This document shows, piece by piece, positions 21,234 to 31,824 of a stretch of DNA of 64,000 nucleotides. The stretch lies in NCBI GenBank assembly GCA_023055505.1, contig JALIRH010000110.1, forward strand, positions 186,001-250,000, given 5' to 3'. The notes beneath the pieces are model-generated. The model did not search any database, was not told the origin of the DNA, and worked only from the letters and a program-made list of their open reading frames with translations. Origin of the DNA: Callipepla californica brunnescens. Taxonomy: Eukaryota; Chordata; Aves; Galliformes; Odontophoridae. The position numbers and the translations under genes are program-made. Numbering within the stretch: the first letter of the stretch is position 1; each line of letters opens with the position of its first letter.

Positions 21234-21804
21234 TGTCATGGTTTTATGATTTTTGGTACTGGTATTCCACATCATAACATCATGTATTGCATTAAGAGTT
21301 AAAGAGCTAATACTCCAGCTCCATAGATCATTGATAATTCCAGGTATACCTGTCTCAGAAGAGAAGAAGAACTACATTCCCCAGAGGACTTTGCGATGCT
21401 TTGTATTTTTACGTGTTTTCCGCTCAGAGGGAACAGATAAAAACCCTCAGCGGTCACGGGACACTCTCTTTCCTTCGGGATCGTCTCAGCAGTGGGTGCT
21501 CGCTGCCGTATCGCCTTCAGCGTTAGCGTAAGGCCTTCGGTTTATCGGACACTCTCTCTCTCTTGCTCATTTTATTTGATTCATTAGCCTCAATTCCAAT
21601 TATATTGTATTATATTGTGTTATTTTTGTGTTATATTTCTGATATCTTATTTAGTAAATTAGCTTTCCTCCTCAGATCGTTGCCGCTGTTTTGTTTCTAG
21701 GCCCATCTCCTTTTTCCCTTCCCATTTCCTGGGGCGTGGGTCCATGGGTCCCCCGCACCAATCGTCACGGAACCGGGCCGATCCAGCCCGGTAAACCGTT
21801 GACA
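21234..21804 (+). mobile_element. Solo ERVL-type LTR in YTHDC2 pseudogene intron
   Basis: 571 bp, TGTCATGGTTTTATG...CCGTTGACA, flanked by CTGTT on both sides (21229-21233 and 21805-21809). Near identical to the LTRs of the provirus at 23767-29014. A 92-codon open stretch at 21253-21531 recurs in all three copies and is simply LTR sequence. The 5-bp duplication matches class III (ERVL) habit. Confidence 0.92.
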
Positions 21805-21986
21805 CTGTTCTTGTTTGGAAGTATTGACAAGGAGGTTGATGCTGTTTGACAGACATTACGTTCATGTGAACTGACTGGTAGGTGAAGAAACAAAATTTTG
21901 TTGGTGAAGATTTTGAAAGTCATATTTGTGTTTTGTTTAGATGAAAAAAATGCGTAATGTTTTGGCCCATGTGTTTTGCTTCTCCA

Positions 21987-22117
21987 TTGATTATAGGCAT
22001 AGTGAAACCAGTGCAGCTGCACTAATGACTGCGTCAGGGAGAGGCTTTACAAGTGAAGTAGAGCAACTGATCAGTGTGGGAGCAAGCATCTACTGCAGAT
22101 CATTCGATGGCTGCTAA
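21987..22117 (+). pseudogene. YTHDC2: YTHDC2 pseudogene, exon C (ankyrin repeat start), acceptor lost
   Basis: TTGATTATAGG continues the split codon left by exon B and then reads HSETSAAALMTASGRGFTSE and VEQLISVGAS, the first ankyrin repeat of the YTHDC2 ankyrin insertion (family pattern HSETSATALM...GRGF...VEQLIS.GA). The two bases before the exon (21985-21986) are CA where the acceptor AG should be. The nearest downstream AG (21995-21996) would shift the frame. After about 34 codons the match fails and a TAA follows at 22115-22117. Confidence 0.87.
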
Positions 22118-23766
22118 AAGGAAAAGCAGATTTTGAGAAACTTACTTCCAAGTATAAAAATGAGAACTTGGGAGATGTAGCAGAATTTTTAATTTACTGA
22201 TTTATCAGAATGCTGCAGGTGGTAGCAAGTTTTAATAGTCAAAGTAATTTAGAATATGTTTCATCAGATTGCTTTCCATGAATTCTACATTAATTCTCAA
22301 GCAGTCTTAAGAATGGGTTGTATGCTTCTACTTCCAAGGGAGCTGATGTAATGTATGATTAGGAAAAGATGAGGATCCTTCTTGATAGATTTAATTAGAC
22401 TATAAATGCTTGATTATTCCAATCTATATGACAGTGAACTGTGCAGACTTTTAAATGATATAGTGCGGGGTGAAGGTCTTTGCAATGTGTGGCTGCAGGT
22501 ATGTCATAGCGTGTATCAAAATCTAAACATTCATATCTAAACGTTCAGATTTTTGTGACCTTGAATTTATCTTGGGAAAACAGGAAGCTACTGTAAACCA
22601 TAGTATGTAGTGTGGAAGGGTAAGAGTTAGGATTCCAGGTGTCTGTTATTTGAAGAATCTGAGAGGTAATGCAGTTTGAAAGGAAAACAGAATGATTTGC
22701 TTTGTGAAGAGAATGGTTCTTGTATTAAAAAGCTCAGCATCCTTAACATGTGTAGGAGAAAAACGTCTGGGGCATGAATTCTCAGGATGATTTAAAGGAG
22801 TTAAGAAAAGAACACCTTAAAAAGGCACGGCTTAAGTGTGTGCATTGATTTCTGTTTTTTGAAGGAATGGTGCATTCTTCTACTCCTTCCTCTGTGTGTT
22901 TGCATGTACTGCTGTAAAGAGGTAGTGTTCATACGTGGTAAAGATTTACAGCCATTTAAAAATCAGGCAGCTATTTATTACGTGTTTTTGCATTTGGGAA
23001 GATGGAAATCTAGCAGTAATGGCCCTACTTAAATGGTAATGATAGAACGTGATAGAACACAAGCTGTCATCTTGCATGAGATGCTGACCTTACATATCTT
23101 TTGAAGAGATAAATAGTAAAGACTGTTACGCAGTTCTGTCAGGGTGGCTTTAGACTGGGCTAAGCACTTTGGACAGACAGAGGTGTTGACCTGTTGGAAT
23201 CTTACGGGTAAGCTGTGACTGATTTGCTAAAGCAGTTGTTTAGCATGCTATGTGGACATCTGTATCTTGTCACCTTTTAATCAGGATGATTTTTAGTTGG
23301 AACATTTTGGAAGTGTATTTAAAAAATATATATAAGTTCAGCATAATAGTGATTTTTTTTCTATGCAGCTCCTATGATAAATGTGGTGTACAAACTTTTT
23401 TTTTATCATTAGCCTTTGTTGCCCTATGTCATTGTAGTTGGAATTTCTGTATCTAGTCAAGATGTGGTCATGGTAACTTACATAAATACATAGGTCACTC
23501 TGAAAGAAAGGGCTCTTACTTATTTCTGTGGAATAGAAATAGGAATGTGGAATAGAGATAGGAAGAGCTCAAAAACACTCTGATAGAGCAAGTTCTTAGC
23601 TACAAAAACACTATTTTTTCTGCATATTAACCATTATTGTCCGACTCATGTGAATAAGCTGATCAAGATACTCCTTTTCTTGAGGTGTGGCAGCTGTGAA
23701 TGGTTGTCCAGAACCTGGCTCTTTTTTTATTTATTTTTTTTACATCACTGCAGCCACTGTTGAAAT
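22118..23766. other. Non-coding sequence downstream of YTHDC2 exon C
   Basis: A short plus-strand frame at 22121-22198 is open but unrelated to anything I recognise. A weak resemblance to the next YTHDC2 exon at about 22370-22448 (LIIPIY..., ending CTGTGCAG) is too poor to call. The rest is AT-rich with no supported exon. Confidence 0.4.
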
Positions 23767-24340
23767 TGTCATGGTTTTATGATTTTTGGTACCTGTATTC
23801 CACATCATAACATCATGTATTGCATTAAGAGTTAAAGAGCTAATACTCCAGCTCCATAGATCATTGATAATTCCAGGTATACCTGCCTCAGAAGAGAAGA
23901 AGAACTACATTCCCCAGAGGACTTTGCGATGCTTTGTATTTTTACGTGTTTTCCGCTCAGAGGGAACAGACAAAAACCCTCAGCGGTCACGGGACACTCT
24001 CTTTCCTTCAGGATCGACTCAGCAGTGGGTGCTCGCTGCTGTATCGCCTTCAGCGTTAGCGTAAGGCCTTTGGTTTATCGGACACTCTCTCTTGCTCATT
24101 TTATTTGATTCATTAGCCTCAATTCCAATTATATTGTATTATATTGTGTTATTTTAATTTCTGATAAATTATTTAGTAAATTAGCTTTCCTCCTCAGATT
24201 GTTGCCGCTGTTTTGTTTCTAGGCCCATCTCCCTTTTCCCTTTTCCCTTTTTCCTTCCCCTTTCCTGGGGCGTGGGTCCGTGGGTCCCCCGCACCAATTG
24301 TCACAGAACCGGGTTGATCCAGCCCGGTAAACCGTTGACA
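23767..24340 (+). mobile_element. 5' LTR of ERVL provirus B
   Basis: TGTCATGGTTTTATG...ACCGTTGACA. Nearly the same sequence as the solo LTR at 21234-21804 and the 3' LTR at 28455. Confidence 0.92.
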
Positions 24341-24344
24341 TTTT

Positions 24345-24362
24345 TGGCACCCAACGTGGGGC
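24345..24362 (+). promoter_or_regulatory. Primer-binding site, tRNA-Lys-1,2 type
   Basis: TGGCACCCAACGTGGGGC, four T bases after the LTR. It differs by one base from the tRNA-Lys-1,2 complement TGGCGCCCAACGTGGGGC, which is intact in provirus C at 53042-53059. Confidence 0.8.
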
Positions 24363-24551
24363 AAACGAGCTGCCTTAGCCGGGCAGAGACATACTTTTAG
24401 AGTGAATCTCTGTCTCTTGCTAGCAAGCTTATCTGTACTGCAGGTGCTGTACGGCAAAACATGACCTTGAAGTCTGGGCGTACTGCCAGTTGTTCTGGGA
24501 TATCTGTAAACTTTTTTGGGTGCTGTTAACTTGTTATAGTAGAGAAAAAAA

Positions 24552-25163
24552 ATGCTCTCTCTTTTTAAACTGCTCTTAAAGGGGCTGCATTTCATTGCTT
24601 TTTCCCTTTTACTGCTCAAAACGTACTGGGACCTTTTCCCTGAGCACCTGCAAGATCCTGAGAACTTGAGCAGATATTTGAGACAGGGATGCTGCGGCTC
24701 AGACAGATCTGAGGAGGCCCAAATTATTTGGGGTCTGGCTTATGCCAATCAGACCTTATTCAATACTATCCCAGAGAGGCATAGAGTTTCTGAAATAGAG
24801 TGAGAGAGTCTCTGAGCCGAGAGGGATAGTGTCCAGATCCAGAAAGAGAGTCTTTTAGCTGACAATCAAACTCTCCTGACCAATTTAGACAGCCTCCAGT
24901 CTGATCAAGACACCCTCCAGACCAAGCAAGTTGCTTTTCAGTTCAAGAAAGATGCCCTCCAGCCTGAAAGAGATGCCCTCCAGTCTGAACTCAAAAACCC
25001 TCAGTCTCAACAAGATGGTCTCAAGTTTGTGCAACAAGATGGTCTCCAATCTGAGCAAGATGCCCTCCAACCTGAAAGAGACACTCTCCAGTCTGAGGGA
25101 GACATCCTCCTGTCTGAACGGTACTCCTTCAGAACTGAGCGAGGTACCTACCAGCCACAATAG
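24552..25163 (+). pseudogene. gag of ERVL provirus B, shortened, coiled-coil type
   Basis: ATG at 24552 opens a frame with a hydrophobic N-terminal segment (residues about 2-25), then a region with GCCGS and IIWGLAYA motifs. In-frame TGA codons follow at 24801 and 24813. The frame continues as a run of seven-residue repeats (DALQPER / DALQSEL / DTLQSEG type, 24890-25130) and ends at TAG 25161-25163. The heptads with hydrophobic a/d positions predict a coiled coil. Compared with provirus C, the second hydrophobic segment and the capsid-like region are missing. No zinc knuckle was seen. Confidence 0.75.
24890..25130 (+). repeat. 21-bp tandem repeat inside gag coding heptads
   Basis: About eleven diverged units around GA(T/C)(G/A)CCCTCCAG(T/C)CTGA, each 21 bp, keeping the frame and coding one heptad per unit. 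Two places deviate in length. Confidence 0.8.
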
Positions 25164-28100
25164 CCCGTGCCCCCCAGCCAGGGGGGGAAAGGGATAATAG
25201 AGTCTATTGGACTGTGTGGATTCGATGGCCTGGCACATCAGAACCACAAAAATGTAAGGCATTGGTGGACACTGGTGCACAGTGCACTCTAATGCCCTCG
25301 AGTCACCAAGGGACAGAATTAATCTATATTTCTGGGGTGACTGGGGGTTCCCAAGAACTGACCAAGTTGGAGGCTGAAATAAGCCTAACTGGTAAAGACT
25401 GGCAAAAACATTCTATTGTGACTGGCCCAGGGGCTCCATGTATACTTGATATTGATTACCTCAAAAGGGGATATTTTAAGGATCCCAAAGGGTATCGATG
25501 GGCTTTTGGAATAGCTGCTGTGGACGCAGATAACATTAAGCAGCTGTCTGCTTTGCCTGGCCTATCAGAAGATCCGTCTGTTGTAGTGTTGCTACAAGTA
25601 GAGAAGCAACAGGTACTGATTGCTACAAAAACGGTGCACAGACGGCAGTACCGCACTAATAGGGATTCCTTGCTCCCCATTCATAACCTGATTCGTCAGC
25701 TAGAGAGCCAGGGAGTGATCAGCAAAACTCACTCCCCATTTAAGAGCCCCATATGGCCAGTGCGTAAAGCCAGTGGAGAATGGAGGCTGACGGTAGATTA
25801 TCGTGGCCTCAATGAAGTCACACCCCCACTGAGTGCTGCTGTGCCGGACATGCTTCAACTCCAGTATGAACTGGAGTCAAAAGCAGCCAAGTGGTATGCC
25901 ACCATTGACATTGCCAATGCCTTCTTTTCAATTCCCTTGGCCACAGAATGCAGGCCACAGTTTGCTTTCACCTGGAGGGGCGTTCAGTACACCTGGAACC
26001 GTTTGCCCCAGGGGTGGAAGCACAGCCCAACCATTTGCCATGGGTTGATCCAAACTGCATTGGAACAGGGCGGTGCTCCTGAGCACTTACAATACATTGA
26101 TGACATCACTGTGTGGGACAATACAGCAGGGGAAGTTTTCGAGAAAGGAGAGAGAATAATTCAGATCCTCCTGCGAGCTGGCTTCGCTAGTAAGCGAAGC
26201 AAAGTGAAAGGGCCTGCACAGGAAATTCAGTTCCTAGGAATAAAGTGGCAAGATGGACGTCGTCACATCCCAACAGATGTGATTGACAAAATTACTGCCA
26301 TGTCTCCACCCACCAGTTAGACAGAGACCGAATCTTTTCTGGGTGTAGTGGGCTTTTGGAGAATGCATGTTCCAAACTACAGTCTCATTGTGAGCCCTCT
26401 CTTTCGGGTAACGCGGAAGAAGAATGATTTTGTGTGGGGCCCTGAGCAGCAGCAGGCTTTTGAGCAAATTAAGCAGGAGATAGCCTGTGCCGTGGCCCTG
26501 GGGCGAGTGCGGATGGGACAGGATGTAAAGAACATCCTCTACACTGCTGCTGGAAAGGAAGGTCCCACTTGGAGTTTGTGGCAAAGAGCTTCTGGAGAGA
26601 CCCGAGGCTGACCCCTTGGTTTCTGGAGTCGAGCATACAGAGGGTCTGAGGAATGCTACACTCCAACTGAGAAGGAGATCTTAGCCGCATATGAGGGGGT
26701 TCGAGCTGCTTCCGAAGTAATCGGTACTGAAGCACAGCTCCTTCTGGCACCTCGACTGCCAGTGCTGAACTGGATGTTCGAAGGAAAGGTTCCCTCCACC
26801 CATCATGCTACTGATGCCACCTGGAGTAAGTGGATTGCGCTGATTACACAGCGAGCTCAGATGGGGAACCTCAGTCATCCAGGAATCCTAGAAGTGATCA
26901 TGGACTGGCCTGAAGGTAAAAAGTTTGGAACAACACCCGCAGAGGAGGTATCACGTGCTAAAGAGGCCCCACCATATAATGAACTACCAGACAATGAAAA
27001 GAGATATGCCCTGTTCACAGATGGATCATGTCGTATTGTGGGAAAGCACCGCAGATGGAAATCTGCAGTGTGGAGCCCCACGCGACAAGTTGCAGAGGCC
27101 ACTGAAGGAAAAGGAGAGTCAAGCCAATTTGCAGAGGTAAAGGCTGTCCAACTGGCCTTAGATATTGCTGAACGTGAGAGGTGGCCAGTGCTTTATCTTT
27201 ACACTGACTCATGGAAGGTGGCAAATGCCTTATGGGGGTGGTTACAGCAATGGGAACAAAATGGCTGGCAACGGAGGGGTAAACCTATTTGGGCTGCTGA
27301 ACTGTGGAAAGATATTGCTGCCCGAGTAAAGAACATGGTTGTAAAGGTGCGCCATGTAGATGCTCATGTTCCTAAATGCTGAGCAACTGAAGAACAGAAT
27401 AACCATCAGGTAGATCGAGCTGCCAAAGTTAAGATGGCTCAAGTAGACCTGGACTGGCAACACAAAAGTGAATTATTTTTAGCTCGGTGGGCCCATGAGA
27501 CCTCGGGCCATCAAGGAAGAGAGGCAACATATAAGTGGGCTAAGACCGAGGGGTGGACTTAACTATGGACGCTATTGCACAGGTTATCCATGACTGTGAT
27601 ACCTGTGCCACAATTAAACAAGCCAAGAGGATGAAACCTCTTTGGGGGGAAGGGCGATGGCAAAGGTATAATTATGGGGAGGCGTGGCAGGTTGATTATA
27701 TCACCTTGCCACGAACTCGCAATGGTAAGCGTTATGTGCTCACCATGGTGGAAGCAACCACTGGGTGGCTTGAAACATATGCAGTACCCCATGCTACCGC
27801 CCGAAACACCATTCTAGGTCTCGAGAAGCAAGTCCAATGGCGACATGGCACTCCAGAAAGAACTGAGTAAGATAATGGGACTCATTTCAAAAATTCTCTT
27901 GTAAGTAATTGGGCCAAAGATCATGGCATTGAATGGATTTATCATATCCCCTATCACGCACCAGCTTCTGGTAAGATTGAAAGACATAATGAGTTGCTAA
28001 AAACCATGTTGAAAGCAATGGGTGGCGGAACATTTAAGCATTGGGAGAAGCATTTGGCAGAAACCACCTGGTTGGTCAACCCTCGAGGATCCATCAATTG

Positions 28101-28272
28101 CAATGGTCCTGCCCAATCCAGCTCTCTGCCTACTGTAGAGGGAGATAAGGTCCCTGTAGTACATGTAAAGAACATGTTAGGCAAAGCAGTTTGGGTACTT
28201 CCAGCTTCTGGAAAGGGCAAACCTCTCCGTGAACTGTCTTTGCTCAGGGACCTGGGTCTACCTGGTGGGTGA
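25164..28272 (+). pseudogene. pol of ERVL provirus B (PR-RT-RH-IN), broken
   Basis: Protease with active-site DTGA at 25267-25278. RT open from 25214 through VDYRGLNEVTPP and YIDD (26092-26104). An in-frame TAG at 26318-26320 separates the RT palm from the rest. The connection and RNase H (FTDGS, AEVKAVQLAL, YTDS, VDAH) lie at 26321-27382 with a stop at 26608-26610 and a TGA at 27379-27381. The integrase has its zinc-binding part at about 27480-27620, WQVDYI (27690), DNG just after a TAA at 27868-27870, and GKIE near 27972-27983. One base is missing near 25188, between the gag TAG and PR. Homologous to provirus C throughout. No dUTPase or env follows the integrase. Confidence 0.9.
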
Positions 28273-28454
28273 TGCAGAAGAATGGGGATGTTCAGTGTGT
28301 ACCACAAGGGAATTTGATGTTGAGGGAGTGCAGTCAGTAATTAAATGTATATACTCGTATATATATGTTGTGTGTGTGTATATCTAATGCATGTTAATCA
28401 TTGTTCTTCTGTATGTATCAAGCGTGATGTAACAATGTGGAATAAGGGGTGGAA
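28273..28454 (+). other. ERVL provirus B 3' non-coding region with polypurine tract
   Basis: Contains a TA/TG microsatellite (about 28348-28384) and ends AATAAGGGGTGGAA, the likely polypurine tract, directly before the 3' LTR. Confidence 0.75.
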
Positions 28455-29014
28455 CGTCATGGTTTTATGATTTTTGGTACCTGTATTCCACATCATAACA
28501 TCATGTATTGCATTAAGAGTTAAAGAGCTAATACTCCAGCTCCATAGATCATTGATAATTCCAGGTATACCTGCCTCAGAAGAGAAGAAGAACTACATTC
28601 CCCAGAGGACTTTGCGATGCTTTGTATTTTTACGTGTTTTCCGCTCAGAGGGAACAGACAAAAACCCTCAGCGGTCACGGGACACTCTCTTTCCTTCGGG
28701 ATCGACTCAGCAGTGGGTGCTCGCTGCCGTATTGCCTTCAGCGTTAGCGTAAGGCCTTCGGTTTATCGGACACTCTCTCTTGCTCATTTTATTTGATTTA
28801 TTAGCTTCAATTCCAATTATATTGTATTATATTGTGTTATTTTGCTTTCTGATATCTTATTTAGTAAATTAGCTTTCCTCCTCAGATCGTTGCCGCTGTT
28901 TTGTTTCTCGGCCCATCTCCCTTTTCCCTTCCCCATTCCTGGGGCGTGGGTCCATGGGTCCCCCGCACCGATCGTCACGGAACTGGGCCAATCCAGCCTG
29001 GTAAACCGTTGACA
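28455..29014 (+). mobile_element. 3' LTR of ERVL provirus B
   Basis: 560 bp. The first base of the terminal TG is mutated to C (CGTCATGG). Ends CCGTTGACA as in the other copies. Confidence 0.9.
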
Positions 29015-29221
29015 CCGAACTAGAACTGAACTTGGCCACTCTCTTGTGAAAGACAACAATAAACTGAGCAGGGGTTGTCCAGGAGTTCTTCCGCAGGCTA
29101 TGCGAGGTACTTCCACAGCATGCTGCGTCCTTCTCATGCTGAGTATTCCATCTGATTTGGGAATTGACTTTAAAGAGCAGCAGCCTGATTTACCCCAGCT
29201 GGTAATCAACCACCAACCAGA
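29015..29221. other. Flank of provirus B, nothing recognised
   Basis: Short unique stretch; no gene or repeat family is recognised. Confidence 0.4.
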
Positions 29222-29398
29222 GGGTCAGGGTTAGGGGTAAGGGTTAGAGTTGGGATTAAGGTAAGAGTTAGGGCTAGGGTTAGCACTGGGGATGAGAGTT
29301 AGAGTTGGGTGGAGTGCTAGGACTTGAGTTAGTGTTAGAGATAGGGTTGTGATAAGGGTTAGCATTTAGGGGGAAGTGTTAGGGATTAGGTTTGGAAG
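29222..29398. repeat. Degenerate telomere-like repeat (TTAGGG variants)
   Basis: About 175 bp of GGGTTAGGGGTAAGGGTTAG-like sequence with many TTAGGG, TTAGAG, TAAGGG and TTAGTG variants. All G-rich on the plus strand, irregular in period, so an old interstitial telomeric-like block. Confidence 0.8.
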
Positions 29399-29423
29399 CT
29401 AAACAATGCTAACTTCCTCAATC

Positions 29424-29932
29424 TGTCATCAAAAGAGCGGTGCTCCAGCCCGGTCAATCATAGAGAGAAGAAACAAGACAAAGGGCGCCGTCAGAGGAAA
29501 CAGCCAGAGTCAGGACATACACCAGTATGGTTAACTATGCACACTCTGTTTATTATTCAGAAAGCCTCCTTTTTACAGCACTTAGGACAGGGGCATATAG
29601 AAAATAGCGCACAATCACTGGCAGAAAGCCTCGAGAAAAACAACTCTAAAAAACACTCCCGGTGGTTAACAGTGCTGCAAAACACATCCCGGAGGAGGTA
29701 ACTTTTTGATTGTGATATCGTACTAGTTCTGCAAAGTCTCTGCTGAAGGTCAGCTCCATGAGTCATTCCAAGCCATGCACTCTTCCTCCAATTAGGGTCT
29801 GCAATCCCACAGTTTACTTGAACTTGTTTTCCTTTTCATATGGAAGCACCCTTGGTTCTCAGCCTTCCTTTCTCAAGCTGCTTATCTTGTTCCACAGCTT
29901 CCGCTCTAAATACACTTCCTTGTATTCCCACA
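29424..29932 (-). mobile_element. LTR-like fragment related to the solo LTR at 11172
   Basis: The right part (29758-29932) matches 11344-11531 with the same TTCCTCCAATT, GAACTTGTTTTCCT and TGTATTCCCAC landmarks. The left part differs, and on the minus strand holds AATAATAAACAG as a possible polyadenylation signal and could end at ...GATGACA. No target duplication is found, so the left edge is uncertain. Confidence 0.5.
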
Positions 29933-30103
29933 AAAGTGAAATACTGGAGAGGAACAAAAGAAAAACAGTGAAAGTATATGAAATACGTAATGAAGTAAAA
30001 ATAAAAATATTCTAAAGGAAATCAATACAGCATAAGTTGGGAATGGGATACATTAGAAGTCATCAGGGAGAGAGGTGGAAACTTCATGATGACTGAAAAA
30101 CAT

Positions 30104-31694
30104 TGTAGGGCAAATAACCCCAAGAACAGCACCCAAAAGAAATATGCCAAAGATGGCATATTTTTGGTAGGCTTAAGTAGATGGTATACAAACAAATAGT
30201 AAAAAGAAAGTGGCTCACCTTTTATGATGGTCTAGCCTCGCCAAAGACTCCACTAGGGAGGGATCTCCAACAAGAGATCCTTCCCTGGGGGTGGTCAGCC
30301 CTTAAATGGGGTCTGGGAGAGGTGGAGCCTGGCTCCACCCCTTCCAATCACACAGGTACATTACCTTCACCTGTGCCCCTGCGGCTGACTCCGTGCTCAC
30401 CTCAGGTGATCAATCAGTGGTTCAGGCCATGATCCAACAGTTCCCATACACTCCACCCCTTCATGACATGAACCACTGAATAAGTAACTATAGGGTGAGC
30501 CCTCCTTAATACAGAGACCCAATACATCACGACGCTTATATAATGCCCCATCACGATGCATGTTGATGTAATCTGGGATGAGTGATGATCAGCATATGGC
30601 TCGTGTTCTTCCTTGGGCCAGTGCTCGGTGGTATCTACTGGAAGCATGCAGTCACGTTGTGCAGGACCATCCTACTTTTCATCAGTCCCGGGCAGACCAT
30701 CACTGGATGTTGCACATGATCTCATAGCAACTCTGGAATACTTCAGCATCATTTGGTTCCCTCCGGTGACTCATAGACTCACGAGGAGTAATACAGGTGG
30801 TTCAAAGGTACCAAGATGGGGAGGTCCGCAACTTTAACGTTGCTTCTGATTTCTTCTACAGAGATGCTGCTGCACAGCCTTTTGACCACACTGATTTCCT
30901 GCACATCCTCTAAGGCATCTGTAATCCCAATTCCTGATGAATGACAGTGGAAATCCAGAAATAGCCAGTGGGTTATGGCAGAATAGAATAGCAGAAATAG
31001 TCCAGTGGGTTCCTCGGTGCCTTTAGCATGTGCTTTCATTTTGCTTCTTGATGTGCTCACTTTGACCTTGCTCCAGATCCACTCGGACATCCCTTCTCAT
31101 TTCATCCACCGAGATGCTACCCCACTGTCTTTTAGCCACACCACTTTCCTGCAGGTCCTTCTTTATGTTTGCTATCCCAGCACCTGCTGGATGACAAAAG
31201 AAATCCAGAAAGAGCACACGGTGCCCCACCACACGTGGCTTTTACCTCCTTCCCTCCACCACCTCACCGGGGCTGACATCTCCTGCCTCTTGGCTACCTG
31301 CATCAGGGATCCAAGGCTCCTCCCCTTCTTCAAGCATGGAGATCACCACAGGTTTGGGGGCTGGAAGGGAAGCTTCAGTAACAGGAAAGAGACAGATGAG
31401 AGCATTGCCATCATTCTGGCACAGCTATTTGTCAACTAATCCACTTTGTGTCCCTCCATACTGAGAAACCACGATTAGGGCCCAAATGACACTGGGCCAA
31501 GACACACAGGCATCCTTTTCAAAGCATGGCATTCCTTTTATATCTCTGTGTAGGGCAAATAACCCCCAAGAACAGCACTCAAAAAAAATAGTGCAAAAGA
31601 TGGTATATTTTTGGTAGGCTTAAATAGATGGTATACAGACAACTGGCAAAAAGAGCTCACCTTTTATGATGGTCTAGCCCCAACAAAGACTCCA
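30104..31694 (-). mobile_element. ERV remnant with LTR of the TGTAGGGCAAAT family
   Basis: A 347-bp LTR lies at 30104-30450 and a truncated second copy at 31549-31694. On the minus strand the complete LTR is preceded by GAAGGGGTGGAG, a polypurine tract, so it is the 3' LTR and the truncated right copy the 5' one. The 1.1-kb interior has no intact pol and contains a tandem duplication. A full-length solo copy of the same LTR is at 53834-54170. Confidence 0.7.
30825..31215. repeat. Tandem duplication (about 245-bp period) inside the ERV remnant
   Basis: About 145 bp at 30825-30965 is repeated at 31070-31215: TTTCTTCTACAGAGATGCT against TTTCATCCACCGAGATGCT, and GGAAATCCAGAAATAG against AGAAATCCAGAAAGAG. 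Both copies are open on the minus strand with similar peptides (SSISVEEIRSNVKV and GSISVDEMRRDVRV), but they fit no domain I know. Confidence 0.7.
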
Positions 31695-31824
31695 ACAGAA
31701 GCGAAAGCAGAGGAGAGTCAATCTATAGAATTGCAAACAAATCTCTGAAAGCAGAGTAATCAATCTTTGCATAAATAAATAAGGAAGCATTAGCCCTGGG
31801 CATTCCCAGAGACACTGTTCATAA

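Larger units (their letters stand above)
23767..29014 (+). mobile_element. ERVL-type provirus B, internally deleted
   Basis: 5.25 kb with LTRs of 574 and 560 bp, a Lys-type primer site, a shortened gag, protease, reverse transcriptase, RNase H and integrase in one general frame, and no env before the 3' LTR. The pol sequence (DTGA protease, VDYRGLNEVTPP, YIDD, SPTICHGL) is of the ERVL/spuma-related class III type, which normally lacks env. Several stops and one frameshift make it defective. Unlike elements A and C, no target duplication is visible: GAAAT precedes and CCGAA follows. Confidence 0.92.

Noticed and set aside
21253..21531. 92-codon open frame seen at 21253, 23786 and 28474
   Set aside because: Lies inside three copies of the same LTR; repetition comes from the LTR, and it is not a conserved gene.
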